Source: an uncultured Acetatifactor sp.
Lineage (GTDB): Bacteria; Bacillota; Clostridia; Lachnospirales; Lachnospiraceae
Length of the DNA: 21,959 nt
Direction: 5' to 3'
NCBI GenBank assembly: GCA_910577035.1
Contig: CAJTKW010000003.1
Span: 86,309 to 108,267, forward strand
Positions 13,343-21,901 of the stretch are shown one piece after another. The notes beneath the pieces are model-generated. The model saw only the letters and a program-made list of their open reading frames with translations. It did not search any database and was not told the DNA's origin. Positions within the stretch are counted from its first letter, which is position 1. The number at the start of each line of letters is the position of its first letter. Position numbers and translations under genes: made by a program.

Positions 13343-14890
13343 ATGTACAGTACGATACTTTCCGGTGCGCTGCTGGGAGTATCCGCCTATCTTGTTTCCG
13401 TGGAGGTGGATATTGCCCAGGGGCTGCCCGGGTTTTCCATGGTGGGATCCCTTGGCGGGGAGGTCAGGGAGTCCAGGGAAAGGGTTACGGTAGCACTGAA
13501 AAATGTGGGACTTACGCTGCCGCCCAGAAAGATCACCGTGAATCTGTCTCCCGCGGACATCCGGAAGGAGGGCAGTGCCTTCGATCTTCCCATAGCGGTG
13601 GGAATGCTGGAGGCAATGGGATATTTTAAGCAGGGAGCGGCCGGAAATATTCTGTTTCTGGGAGAGCTGGGGCTGGACGGTGAGATCAAGAGGGTAAGGG
13701 GCGTTCTGCCCATTGTCCGGGAGGCGGCGGCAAAGGGGATCAGACAGTGTGTCGTTCCGGCGGCTAATGTGCGGGAGGGAGCGGTCATACCGGGGATTCA
13801 GGTCCGGGGAGCGGGACATATCAGAGAGCTTCTGGGATTTCTGGAGGCGGATCGGGAAGAGGATCGGGAAGGGCTCCTGCCGGCGGTGCAGGTGTCTGAG
13901 GAGGAGCCGTCTGTCCGGGAGGATGAGGAAAATATGCCGGATTTCAGCCAGGTAAGGGGACAGGAGACGGCCAAGCGTGCCGCGGAGATTGCGGCGGCAG
14001 GGTTTCACAATCTGCTGATGGTGGGGCCGCCGGGAGCGGGGAAATCCATGATTGCCAGACGGATTCCCGGGATTATGCCCGGTCTGACCCCGGAGGAGAG
14101 CCTGGAGGTTACTTCCGTTTACAGTGTGGCGGGGCTTCTGGAGGAAGGCACGGCGCTGGTGCGGGCCCGTCCCTTTCAAAGCCCTCATCACACCATATCT
14201 CTCGCGGCCCTGGTGGGCGGTAACGCCAGTCCCAGGCCGGGAATGATCTCCCTGGCCCATCGGGGAGTCCTTTTCTTAGACGAGCTGCCGGAGTTTCAGC
14301 GGGCAGCCCTGGATTCTCTGCGGCAGCCCCTGGAGGAGCATAAGATACAGATCTGCAGGGCCTGGGGGAATGTGACCTATCCCAGTGACTTTATGCTGGT
14401 GTGTGCCATGAACCCCTGTCCCTGCGGATTCTATCCGGACAGGAGCCGCTGCCGCTGCACGGATCCCGGAATCAGGCGGTATATGGGGAAGGTGTCGGGG
14501 CCGATCCTGGACCGGATCGACCTGTGTGTAGAGCTGCAGCCCGTGGACATTGCCGGGTTAAAGAAGGAGCGAAGGACGGAATCCAGCAAAGAAATCAGAG
14601 AGCGGGTGCAGAAGGCCAGGGAGCGTCAGAAGGAGCGTTTCGCAGGGACAAAATGCCGGTTTAACGGGGACATTGAGGGGACGAATCTCGAGAGGTACTG
14701 TCCCCTGGGCCGGGAGGAGCAGGCTTTGATGGAACGCCTCTATCACTCCATGCAGCTCAGTGCCAGGGCATATCACAGGATTGTGAAGGTGGCGCGGACG
14801 ATAGCGGATCTGGCGGGTGAGGAGGAAATCGGTACAACACATCTAATGGAGGCGGCCTTCTACAGGCCGTCCACGGAATATTGGAGGTGA
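13343..14890 (+). CDS. comM: YifB/ComM-family Mg chelatase-like AAA+ ATPase
   Basis: In other bacteria ComM is a hexameric branch-migration helicase that helps integrate incoming single-stranded DNA. The 515-residue length is standard. Residues about 1-170 are the Lon-protease-like N-terminal domain (SVEVDIAQGLPGFSMVG, then LSPADIRKEGSAFDLPIA). The AAA+ core has Walker A GPPGAGKS (K234) and Walker B VLFLDELPEF (D313, E314). The PFQSPHHTISLAALVGG block is typical of the family. A Cys-rich segment, CAMNPCPCGFYP, comes next, and the C-terminal helical domain completes it. The start is fixed by AGGAGG seven bases before ATG 13343. It is followed almost at once by dprA, a common pairing in Clostridia. 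The family is certain; a role in transformation here is inference. Confidence 0.95.
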   Translation: MYSTILSGALLGVSAYLVSVEVDIAQGLPGFSMVGSLGGEVRESRERVTVALKNVGLTLPPRKITVNLSPADIRKEGSAFDLPIAVGMLEAMGYFKQGAAGNILFLGELGLDGEIKRVRGVLPIVREAAAKGIRQCVVPAANVREGAVIPGIQVRGAGHIRELLGFLEADREEDREGLLPAVQVSEEEPSVREDEENMPDFSQVRGQETAKRAAEIAAAGFHNLLMVGPPGAGKSMIARRIPGIMPGLTPEESLEVTSVYSVAGLLEEGTALVRARPFQSPHHTISLAALVGGNASPRPGMISLAHRGVLFLDELPEFQRAALDSLRQPLEEHKIQICRAWGNVTYPSDFMLVCAMNPCPCGFYPDRSRCRCTDPGIRRYMGKVSGPILDRIDLCVELQPVDIAGLKKERRTESSKEIRERVQKARERQKERFAGTKCRFNGDIEGTNLERYCPLGREEQALMERLYHSMQLSARAYHRIVKVARTIADLAGEEEIGTTHLMEAAFYRPSTEYWR

Positions 14891-14901
14891 AAGATAATAA
14901 T

Positions 14902-15885
14902 ATGGAAGAAAGAGGGAAAACAACAGAGGGGATCAGGATTCTGAAAAGGGGGGACCGGGAGTATCCCGGACGGCTGCAGGAAATCCCGGGAGCGCCGGAG
15001 GAGCTGTATGTCCTGGGGAGGCTGCCGGAGGAGGACAGGCCGACGGTGGCCGTCATCGGCGCCAGGGATTGTTCCGAATACGGCAGATATGTGGCCTCCG
15101 GCCTGGGGGTGTCACTGGCACGGAACGGAGTACAGGTAATCAGCGGTATGGCCAGGGGGATTGACGGTATCGGACAGGCAGCGGCGCTGGATGCCGGCGG
15201 CAGTTCCTTTGCCGTACTTGGCAGCGGGGTGGACGTCTGTTATCCCGCGGGAAACAGGGGGTTATATGAGAAGCTGAAGCTGGGGGGAGGCATTTTGTCC
15301 GAATATCCGCCGGGGACGCCGCCTCTTTCCCATCATTTCCCGCCCCGCAACCGGATTGTCAGCGGGCTGTCAGACGTGGTTGTGGTAGTGGAGGCCCGGG
15401 AGAAAAGCGGAACATTGATTACGGTGGATATGGCGCTGGAGCAGGGCAGGGAGGTCTATGTTGTGCCGGGGAGGGTGACGGATCCCTTAAGTGTGGGCTG
15501 CAACAGGCTGTTGAAGCTGGGAGCAGGCCTCCTGCTGGATCCGGGGGAATTCCTGGAGGAGGTGTGGAGGATCTGTGACAGCCGCCGCCCGGAAGCCGGA
15601 TCCGGGAGGGCGGCAGAGCAGGGAGCCGCCGGAGAAGGGGGAAGGGGAGGCAGCAGGGGGCCTGCGGAAAATCCGGCGGCAGACAGATTGGCTGCAGAGG
15701 ATCCGGCGCTGGCGGCGGTATACAGGGCCCTGGATTTCACGCCGGGATCCGTGGACCAGATCAGGGAGAGGCTGCCGGCAGCATTCCGGGAGGAACAGCT
15801 TGGCGCGAGCCTGATCCGCCTCTGTCTGGAGGGGCTTGCAATCCAGGTGAGCCCCGGGCAATTCAGTATGAAGGGAACCGATTGA
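14902..15885 (+). CDS. dprA: DNA-processing protein A
   Basis: DprA binds incoming single-stranded DNA and loads RecA. The 327-residue product has the Rossmann-like core with VAVIGARDCSEYG, ISGMARGIDG, LGSGVDVCYP and FPPRNRIVSGLSD, and a C-terminal winged-helix domain (about 270-325). Between them is a Gly/Ala/Arg-rich linker of about 35 residues, longer than usual. The frame is open from a TTG at 14881 that overlaps comM. ATG 14902 is preferred, with GGAGGTGA at 14883-14890 as ribosome binding site, although the 11-bp spacing is long and a GTG at 14887 is possible. It forms an operon with comM. The usual clostridial neighbour topA is absent; ispG follows instead. Confidence 0.93.
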   Translation: MEERGKTTEGIRILKRGDREYPGRLQEIPGAPEELYVLGRLPEEDRPTVAVIGARDCSEYGRYVASGLGVSLARNGVQVISGMARGIDGIGQAAALDAGGSSFAVLGSGVDVCYPAGNRGLYEKLKLGGGILSEYPPGTPPLSHHFPPRNRIVSGLSDVVVVVEAREKSGTLITVDMALEQGREVYVVPGRVTDPLSVGCNRLLKLGAGLLLDPGEFLEEVWRICDSRRPEAGSGRAAEQGAAGEGGRGGSRGPAENPAADRLAAEDPALAAVYRALDFTPGSVDQIRERLPAAFREEQLGASLIRLCLEGLAIQVSPGQFSMKGTD

Positions 15886-15907
15886 GGTGGCATAAAGCTT
15901 CCTCCTG

Positions 15908-15916
15908 TGGTATAAT
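15908..15916 (+). promoter_or_regulatory. Extended -10 promoter element upstream of ispG
   Basis: TGG-TATAAT is a perfect extended -10 element about 23 bp after the dprA stop. The -35 region (TGGCAT at 15888-15893, 17 bp away) is poor. It would start transcription near 15923 and separate ispG-polC from the competence genes upstream. Confidence 0.55.
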
Positions 15917-15980
15917 GAGCGTTAGCGGGAAGAATGAGTTTACCCGTTCGGCCAGGCGTAATCAGGGAGGGTATGGCGCA

Positions 15981-17054
15981 ATGCACAGAGAACATACGAG
16001 AATAGTGGAAATCGGCGGGAAGAAGATCGGAGGCGGCAATCCGATCCTGATCCAATCCATGACGAATACAAAGACGGAGGACATACAGGCTACAGTGGCT
16101 CAGATTCTGAAGCTGGAGCAGGCAGGATGCGAGATCATCCGCTGTACGGTGCCGGCTGCGGCTGCGGCTGCGGCATTGAAGGAAATAAAGAAGCAGATAC
16201 AGATTCCGCTGGTGGCGGACATTCATTTTGACTATAGAATGGCCATAGCCGCCATAGAAAACGGCGCGGATAAGATTCGTATCAATCCAGGAAATATCGG
16301 CGGGCCCGATAAGGTGAGGGCTGTGGTGGAGGCGGCACGGGAAAGGAATATTCCCATTCGGGTAGGAGTAAACAGCGGTTCCCTGGAAAAGCAGCTGGTG
16401 GAAAAATACGGCGGTGTCACGGCGGAGGGCATTGTGGAAAGTGCGCTGGACAAAGTGCATATGATCGAGGAATCCGGCTACCGCAACCTGGTTATCAGTA
16501 TCAAGTCCTCCGATGTGCTGATGTGCGTTAAGGCCCATGAGCTGCTGGCAGAGAGAACGGAATATCCCCTCCATGTAGGTATCACCGAGGCGGGGACGGT
16601 GCAGAGGGGTAATATCAAATCCGCCATTGGCCTGGGGCTGATCCTGCATCAGGGGATCGGCGATACGATACGGGTCTCCCTGACAGGGGATCCGGTGGAG
16701 GAGGTCAGGTCGGCAAAGCTGATTCTGCGCACCCTGGGGCTGAGGAAAGGCGGCATTGAGGTGGTGTCCTGTCCCACCTGCGGGAGAACGAAAATCGACC
16801 TGATCGGGCTGGCGGCCAGGGTGGAGGAGCTGGTGGAGGAGTATCCCCTGGAGATGAAGGTAGCGGTCATGGGCTGCGGGGTAAACGGACCCGGGGAGGC
16901 CAGGGAGGCGGATTTAGGGATAGCCGGGGGCGACGGAGAAGGCCTGCTCTTTAAGAAGGGGGAGATTATCTCCAAGGTGCCGGAGGGGCAGCTGCTGGAG
17001 GCCCTGAAGAAAGAGCTGGACAGTATGATGAGCAAGACGGAGAGTACAGTATGA
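15981..17054 (+). CDS. ispG: 4-hydroxy-3-methylbut-2-enyl diphosphate synthase (IspG/GcpE)
   Basis: Catalyses the penultimate step of the MEP isoprenoid pathway, reducing MEcPP to HMBPP with a 4Fe-4S cluster. From ATG 15981 the product is 357 residues, the normal bacterial length. The N-terminal TIM barrel shows NPILIQSMTNTKTED, LVADIHFDYR and KIRINPGNIG. The C-terminal cluster domain has the three Cys ligands, C264 and C267 (SCPTCGRT) and C299 (MGCGVNGPGEA), the last block also carrying the conserved Glu. AGGGAGGG (15965-15971) lies nine bases before the start. The frame is open back to 15882, but the family start and ribosome binding site favour 15981. The stop overlaps the polC start (ATGA, 4 bp), so the two are translationally coupled. 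Confidence 0.97.
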   Translation: MHREHTRIVEIGGKKIGGGNPILIQSMTNTKTEDIQATVAQILKLEQAGCEIIRCTVPAAAAAAALKEIKKQIQIPLVADIHFDYRMAIAAIENGADKIRINPGNIGGPDKVRAVVEAARERNIPIRVGVNSGSLEKQLVEKYGGVTAEGIVESALDKVHMIEESGYRNLVISIKSSDVLMCVKAHELLAERTEYPLHVGITEAGTVQRGNIKSAIGLGLILHQGIGDTIRVSLTGDPVEEVRSAKLILRTLGLRKGGIEVVSCPTCGRTKIDLIGLAARVEELVEEYPLEMKVAVMGCGVNGPGEAREADLGIAGGDGEGLLFKKGEIISKVPEGQLLEALKKELDSMMSKTESTV

Positions 17055-20000
17055 GTATGGTCGGGAGCAGCACGGCGAAGCCCTTTTTCGAGGTCTTTCC
17101 CACCTTGAAAATGGAAGGTTCCCTGTATGATAAGCTGGAACAGACAGAGGTAGAGCGGGTGTCGGCGTCCAGGCGCAGAGACCTTCTGCATGTGTACCTT
17201 TTCAGTGGCAGATTGCTTCAGAAACGGGACATCTGGATGGCGGAGGACGAGATCAAAAGGCAGCTTTTCCGGGACGCGGCGGTGTCCGTGAAGATACATG
17301 AGCGCTTTGAACTCTCTGCCCAGTATACGCCGGAGAACCTGATGGATCTGTACAAAGACAGCATTCTGGAGGAGCTGAAGGGCTACAGCCATATCGAATA
17401 TAATGCCTTTCGCACGGCGGAAATCTCTTACCCGGAGCAGGGAAGGCTGGCCCTGGAGATAGAGGATACGGTGATGAACCGTTGTAAGGAGGAGGAGCTG
17501 GTCAGAGTACTGGAAAAGATCCTGGTGGAGCGCTGCGGTATGCAGTGCGGCATTGCCGTCAGTTACCGGGAGGCGGAAGCGGGGAAATTCGCAGAGGACG
17601 AGGCGCTGAAGCTTAAGCTGAAGGTGGCGGAGATAGCCAGGAGGGTGCGCAGCGCCGAAGAGGAGGCCCGGAGCGGAGGAGAGTCCGCCGCCGGCGGGGA
17701 GAAGCAGACGGCGGCCGTAAGCACCGGAAACAAGAAAAACCTGCAGGGCTCCCGGAGCCCGCAGATGCCCCGGGAAGAGGGGGGCGAATATAAGAAGAAC
17801 CGGGGAGAATTCCGTCGGAGCGGCGATTATACCAGGACCCTGAAGCAGTCCGAAAATGCAGAGGTACTTTATGGGCGGGATTTTGACGAGGACGCCCTGC
17901 GTATCGAGGACATTATCGGTGAGATGGGAGAGGTAGTGATCCAGGGCAGGATCCTGAAGCAGGACAGCAGGGAGATCAAGAACGAGAGAACCATTGTCTC
18001 CTTTGATATTACCGATTTTACAGACACCATCGGGGTCAAGCTTTTTGTCCGCAATGAATTTGTCAGGGAGCTGAAAGACAGCATAAAGCCCGGAACCTTT
18101 GTAAAGGTCAAGGGTGTGGTAAACATGGACAAATTTGACCACGAGCTGACCATCGGCACGCTGACGGGCATTAAGAAGATTCCGGATTTTACCACGGCCC
18201 GGGTGGATACCTCGCCTTATAAGCGGGTGGAGCTTCACTGTCATACCAAAATGAGCGACATGGACGGAGTCTCCGAGGCAAAGGACATTGTAAAGCGGGC
18301 CCGCAAATGGGGGCACAGGGCCATAGCAATCACGGACCACGGCGTGGTACAGAGCTTTACCGACGCCAACCATGTGTGGGAGGATCTCTGGAAGGAGGAA
18401 AAGAAAAAGCGCCAGGAGGCGGGGGACAATAATCCGGACAAGCAGGACTTTTTTAAGATCCTTTACGGAGTGGAGGCTTATCTGGTGGATGACCTGTGGG
18501 AAATTGTCACCGGGGAGAAAGGGCAGGCCCTGGAGGATGATTTTGTGGTCTTTGACATTGAGACCACGGGCTTTTCGCCGGTGAATAACCGCATTATCGA
18601 GATCGGCGCGGTGAAGGTAAGCGGCGGCCGGGTGACGGAGCGTTTTTCCACTTTTGTCAATCCCCAGGTGCCCATCCCTTTTGAAATCGAAAAGCTCACC
18701 GGCATCCGGGATGAGATGGTGATGGATGCGCCCCTGATCGAGGAAGTGCTGCCGGAGTTTCTGGCATTTTGTGCCGGATGCGTAATGGTGGCCCACAACG
18801 CAAATTTTGATATGAGCTTTATCACGGAGAATTCCAGAAGGCAGGGTTTTCCCACGGATTATACCTATGTGGACACCGTGGGGATCGCCAGGATCCTTCT
18901 GCCCAATCAGTCGAAGCATACCCTGGACGCCGTGGCAAAGAGCCTGAATATCTCCCTGGAGAACCATCACCGGGCGGTGGACGATGCGGAGTGTACTGCC
19001 TGGATCTTTGTGAAATTCGTGAAAATGCTGGCGGAGCAGGGGGTTACTGACTTAAAGGAACTAAATGAGCTGGGGGAAAAGAGCGCAGATCTGGTGGTGA
19101 AGAAGCTGCCCACCCACCATGCCATCATTCTGGCGAAGAACGATATGGGGCGCATCAACCTGTACCGGCTGGTATCGGCGTCCCATCTGACCTATTTCAG
19201 CCGCCATCCCAGGATCCCCAAAAGCCTGGTGGAAAAATACAGGGAAGGGCTGATCCTGGGCAGTGCCTGCGAGGCCGGTGAGCTGTACCGGGCGCTGCTG
19301 GACGGGCAGAGCGACGTGCAGATTGCCAGGCTGGTGAGGTTTTATGACTATCTGGAGATCCAGCCCACGGGCAATAATCAGTTTATGATCGCCTCGGAGA
19401 AGATACGCAGTGTGAATTCCGCCGAGGATATACAGAATATCAACCGCAGGATCGTGGAGCTGGGAGAACAGTTTCATAAGCCGGTGGTGGCGACCTGTGA
19501 CGTTCATTTCCTGGATCCGGAGGACGAGGTCTACCGGCGGATCATCATGGGTTATAAGGGGTTTGACGACGCGGATAACCAGGCGCCCTTATTTCTGCAC
19601 ACCACGGAGGAAATGCTGGAGGAGTTTTCTTACCTCGGCAGCGAGAAGGCCTATGAGGTGGTGGTGAAAAACACGAATATGATTGCGGACATGTGCGAAA
19701 CCATCTCCCCGGTGCGGCCGGACAAATGTCCTCCCGTGATAGCGGACAGTGACAAGACCCTGACCAAGATCTGCTATGACAGGGCTCATGAGATTTACGG
19801 GCCAAAGCTGCCGGAAATTGTGGAGGAGCGGCTGGAGCGGGAGCTGAATTCCATCATTAAGAACGGGTTTGCGGTGATGTACATCATTGCCCAGAAGCTG
19901 GTGTGGAAGTCTGTGGAAGACGGCTATCTGGTGGGCTCCAGAGGCTCCGTGGGAAGCTCCTTCGTGGCTACCATGTCCGGCATCACGGAGATCAACCCCT

Positions 20001-21673
20001 TAAGCCCTCATTATTATTGCAGTAAATGTCATTATGTGGACTTTGACAGCGATGAGGTGAAGGCTTATGCGGGAACGGCGGGGATCGACATGCCGGACAA
20101 GGCCTGCCCGGTCTGCGGGGAGCCGCTGCACAAGGAAGGCTTTGACATTCCCTTTGAGACCTTCCTGGGCTTCAAAGGGGACAAAGAGCCGGATATTGAC
20201 CTGAATTTTTCGGGGGAATACCAGTCCAAGGCTCATAAGTATACGGAGGTGATTTTCGGAGCCGGGCAGACCTTCCGGGCAGGAACCATTGCCACCCTGG
20301 CGGACAAAACGGCTTACGGCTATGTGAAGACCTATTTTGAAGAGCGGGACATACACAAGCGGGGCAGCGAGATCGAGAGGCTGCTTCAGGGCTGCGTGGG
20401 AGTGCGGCGGAGCACGGGCCAGCATCCCGGCGGTATTGTAGTGCTGCCTCTGGGGCAGGATATTAATTCCTTTACCCCGGTACAGCATCCTGCCAACGAC
20501 ATGACCACGGATACCGTGACTACCCATTTTGACTACCATTCCATTGACCACAACCTGCTGAAGCTGGATATTCTGGGACACGATGATCCCACCATGATTC
20601 GTATGCTTCAGGATATGACGGGGCGGGACCCCCTGACCATCCCCTTAGACGGGAAGGAGGTCATGAGCCTGTTCCAGAATACGGACGCTCTGGGGATTAC
20701 GCCGGAGCAGATCGGCGGCACAAAGCTGGGCTGCCTGGGAATCCCGGAGTTTGGCACGGACTTCGCCATGGGGATGGTGCTGGAGGCCCGGCCGAAATGC
20801 TTTTCGGACCTGGTAAGAATATCCGGCCTCTCCCACGGCACCAATGTATGGCTGGGAAATGCCCAGGATCTGATCCGCTCGGGTACGGCTACCATCTCCA
20901 CCTGTGTCTGTACCCGTGACGATATTATGACTTACCTGATTAACAAGGGCATGGAGCCGGAGAAGTCCTTTAAGATCATGGAGGCGGTCAGAAAGGGTAT
21001 GGTGGCAAAGGGAAAGACCAGCCCCGAGCAGTGGAAGGAATGGAAGGAGGACATGGAGGCCCATGACGTGCCGGACTGGTATATTAAATCCTGTGAAAAG
21101 ATAGAATACATGTTTCCCAAGGCCCATGCGGCGGCATATGTGATGATGGCGTGGCGTATCGCCTACTGCAAGATTCATTATCCCCTGGCCTATTACGGCG
21201 CCTTTTTCAGCATTCGGGCAAAGGCCTTTTCTTACGCGCTCATGTGTCAGGGAAGGGCACATATGGAATCTATTATGAAGGAATTCCGACGGCGCATGGA
21301 TGCGGTTTCTGCCAAAGAACCGGGAGCGGAGCCGCTGACAAACAAGGAAGAGCAGATTTACGGTGACATGAGGATCGTCCAGGAAATGTATGAGCGGGGA
21401 TATGAGTTCATGCCCATTGACATCTTCCGGGTGCAGTCCCGTTCCTTCCAGATCATAGACGGTAAACTGATGCCCTCCTTAAACAGTATTGAAGGATTGG
21501 GAGAGAAGGCGGCAGACGCCATTGTGGAGGCGGCCAGAAACGGTCCCTTTCTGTCGAAGGACGATTTCCGGGACCGGACCAAGGTATCCAAGAATATGGC
21601 GGATATGATGGCGGAGCTGGGGCTTCTGGGGGATCTGCCGGAGTCCAACCAGCTGAGTCTTTTTGATTTTTAA
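17051..21673 (+). CDS. polC: DNA polymerase III alpha subunit, PolC type
   Basis: The main replicative polymerase of low-GC Gram-positive bacteria, with built-in proofreading. At 1540 residues it is longer than the B. subtilis enzyme. Order: N-terminal domain (1-195), a charged low-complexity linker (about 198-268), an OB fold (about 285-385), PHP part 1 with VELHCHTKMSD (H396, H398), the DEDDh exonuclease (D502, E504, D587, H640, D645), PHP part 2, then the polymerase core. The core has GSRGSVGSS, a C4 zinc site (C990, C993, C1019, C1022) and the catalytic aspartates in PDIDLNFS (D1048, D1050). The C-terminus ends QLSLFDF, a clear sliding-clamp-binding motif. The start ATG 17051 overlaps the ispG stop and follows GGAGAG by six bases; ATG 17057 is an alternative. 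No hairpin terminator follows, so transcripts may run into the tRNA gene. Confidence 0.98.
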   Translation: MSMVGSSTAKPFFEVFPTLKMEGSLYDKLEQTEVERVSASRRRDLLHVYLFSGRLLQKRDIWMAEDEIKRQLFRDAAVSVKIHERFELSAQYTPENLMDLYKDSILEELKGYSHIEYNAFRTAEISYPEQGRLALEIEDTVMNRCKEEELVRVLEKILVERCGMQCGIAVSYREAEAGKFAEDEALKLKLKVAEIARRVRSAEEEARSGGESAAGGEKQTAAVSTGNKKNLQGSRSPQMPREEGGEYKKNRGEFRRSGDYTRTLKQSENAEVLYGRDFDEDALRIEDIIGEMGEVVIQGRILKQDSREIKNERTIVSFDITDFTDTIGVKLFVRNEFVRELKDSIKPGTFVKVKGVVNMDKFDHELTIGTLTGIKKIPDFTTARVDTSPYKRVELHCHTKMSDMDGVSEAKDIVKRARKWGHRAIAITDHGVVQSFTDANHVWEDLWKEEKKKRQEAGDNNPDKQDFFKILYGVEAYLVDDLWEIVTGEKGQALEDDFVVFDIETTGFSPVNNRIIEIGAVKVSGGRVTERFSTFVNPQVPIPFEIEKLTGIRDEMVMDAPLIEEVLPEFLAFCAGCVMVAHNANFDMSFITENSRRQGFPTDYTYVDTVGIARILLPNQSKHTLDAVAKSLNISLENHHRAVDDAECTAWIFVKFVKMLAEQGVTDLKELNELGEKSADLVVKKLPTHHAIILAKNDMGRINLYRLVSASHLTYFSRHPRIPKSLVEKYREGLILGSACEAGELYRALLDGQSDVQIARLVRFYDYLEIQPTGNNQFMIASEKIRSVNSAEDIQNINRRIVELGEQFHKPVVATCDVHFLDPEDEVYRRIIMGYKGFDDADNQAPLFLHTTEEMLEEFSYLGSEKAYEVVVKNTNMIADMCETISPVRPDKCPPVIADSDKTLTKICYDRAHEIYGPKLPEIVEERLERELNSIIKNGFAVMYIIAQKLVWKSVEDGYLVGSRGSVGSSFVATMSGITEINPLSPHYYCSKCHYVDFDSDEVKAYAGTAGIDMPDKACPVCGEPLHKEGFDIPFETFLGFKGDKEPDIDLNFSGEYQSKAHKYTEVIFGAGQTFRAGTIATLADKTAYGYVKTYFEERDIHKRGSEIERLLQGCVGVRRSTGQHPGGIVVLPLGQDINSFTPVQHPANDMTTDTVTTHFDYHSIDHNLLKLDILGHDDPTMIRMLQDMTGRDPLTIPLDGKEVMSLFQNTDALGITPEQIGGTKLGCLGIPEFGTDFAMGMVLEARPKCFSDLVRISGLSHGTNVWLGNAQDLIRSGTATISTCVCTRDDIMTYLINKGMEPEKSFKIMEAVRKGMVAKGKTSPEQWKEWKEDMEAHDVPDWYIKSCEKIEYMFPKAHAAAYVMMAWRIAYCKIHYPLAYYGAFFSIRAKAFSYALMCQGRAHMESIMKEFRRRMDAVSAKEPGAEPLTNKEEQIYGDMRIVQEMYERGYEFMPIDIFRVQSRSFQIIDGKLMPSLNSIEGLGEKAADAIVEAARNGPFLSKDDFRDRTKVSKNMADMMAELGLLGDLPESNQLSLFDF

Positions 21674-21691
21674 AAAAATTGAAAAAAGTTC

Positions 21692-21720
21692 TTGCATTTT
21701 TGTGAGATATGTATTATTAT
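21692..21720 (+). promoter_or_regulatory. Promoter of the tRNA-Glu gene
   Basis: TTGCAT (21692-21697) and TATTAT (21715-21720) are separated by 17 bp, about 30 bp before the tRNA 5' end. They lie in the short gap after polC. Confidence 0.65.
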
Positions 21721-21749
21721 TAGCAAGTACCGTTCCTGATACCTGCTAA

Positions 21750-21821
21750 GGCTGATTGGTCAAGCGGTTAAGACGCCGCCCTCTCACGGCGGAAACAGGG
21801 GTTCGATTCCCCTATCAGCTG
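21750..21821 (+). tRNA. tRNA-Glu (anticodon CUC)
   Basis: The cloverleaf closes. Acceptor GGCTGAT pairs with ATCAGCT, the first pair being G-U. The anticodon stem CCGCC/GGCGG encloses the loop CTCTCAC with CTC at positions 34-36. The T arm is AGGGG-TTCGATT-CCCCT. The D arm GGTCAAGCGGTTAAGAC matches the tRNA-Glu type of Firmicutes. The discriminator is G and no CCA is encoded. The anticodon CUC reads GAG codons and is the less common Glu isoacceptor in this group. Confidence 0.96.
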
Positions 21822-21850
21822 CGACTATTTTTTTAAAATAGCCCAACCCG

Positions 21851-21901
21851 AAAAAATGCTGAAAATCTTATTCTGCGGAGGAAGATTTTCAGTATTTTTT
21901 T
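21851..21901 (+). terminator. Rho-independent terminator after tRNA-Glu
   Basis: CTGAAAATCTT (21859-21869) and AAGATTTTCAG (21882-21892) form a perfect 11-bp stem with a 12-nt loop. The stem extends through flanking A and T runs and ends in seven T residues (21895-21901). A smaller CTATTTT/AAAATAG hairpin at about 21825-21841 precedes it. The remaining bases, 21902-21959, show no recognisable feature. Confidence 0.88.

Noticed and set aside
15882..15980. Upstream extension of ispG to 15882
   Set aside because: The extension overlaps the dprA stop and the TATAAT element; the family start and a good ribosome binding site point to 15981.
16649..18970. Long minus-strand open frame (773 codons) opposite ispG and polC
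   Set aside because: It lies entirely opposite two certain genes. Its translation has no recognisable domain and is rich in His, Leu and Pro, as expected from the reverse complement of GC-biased codons.
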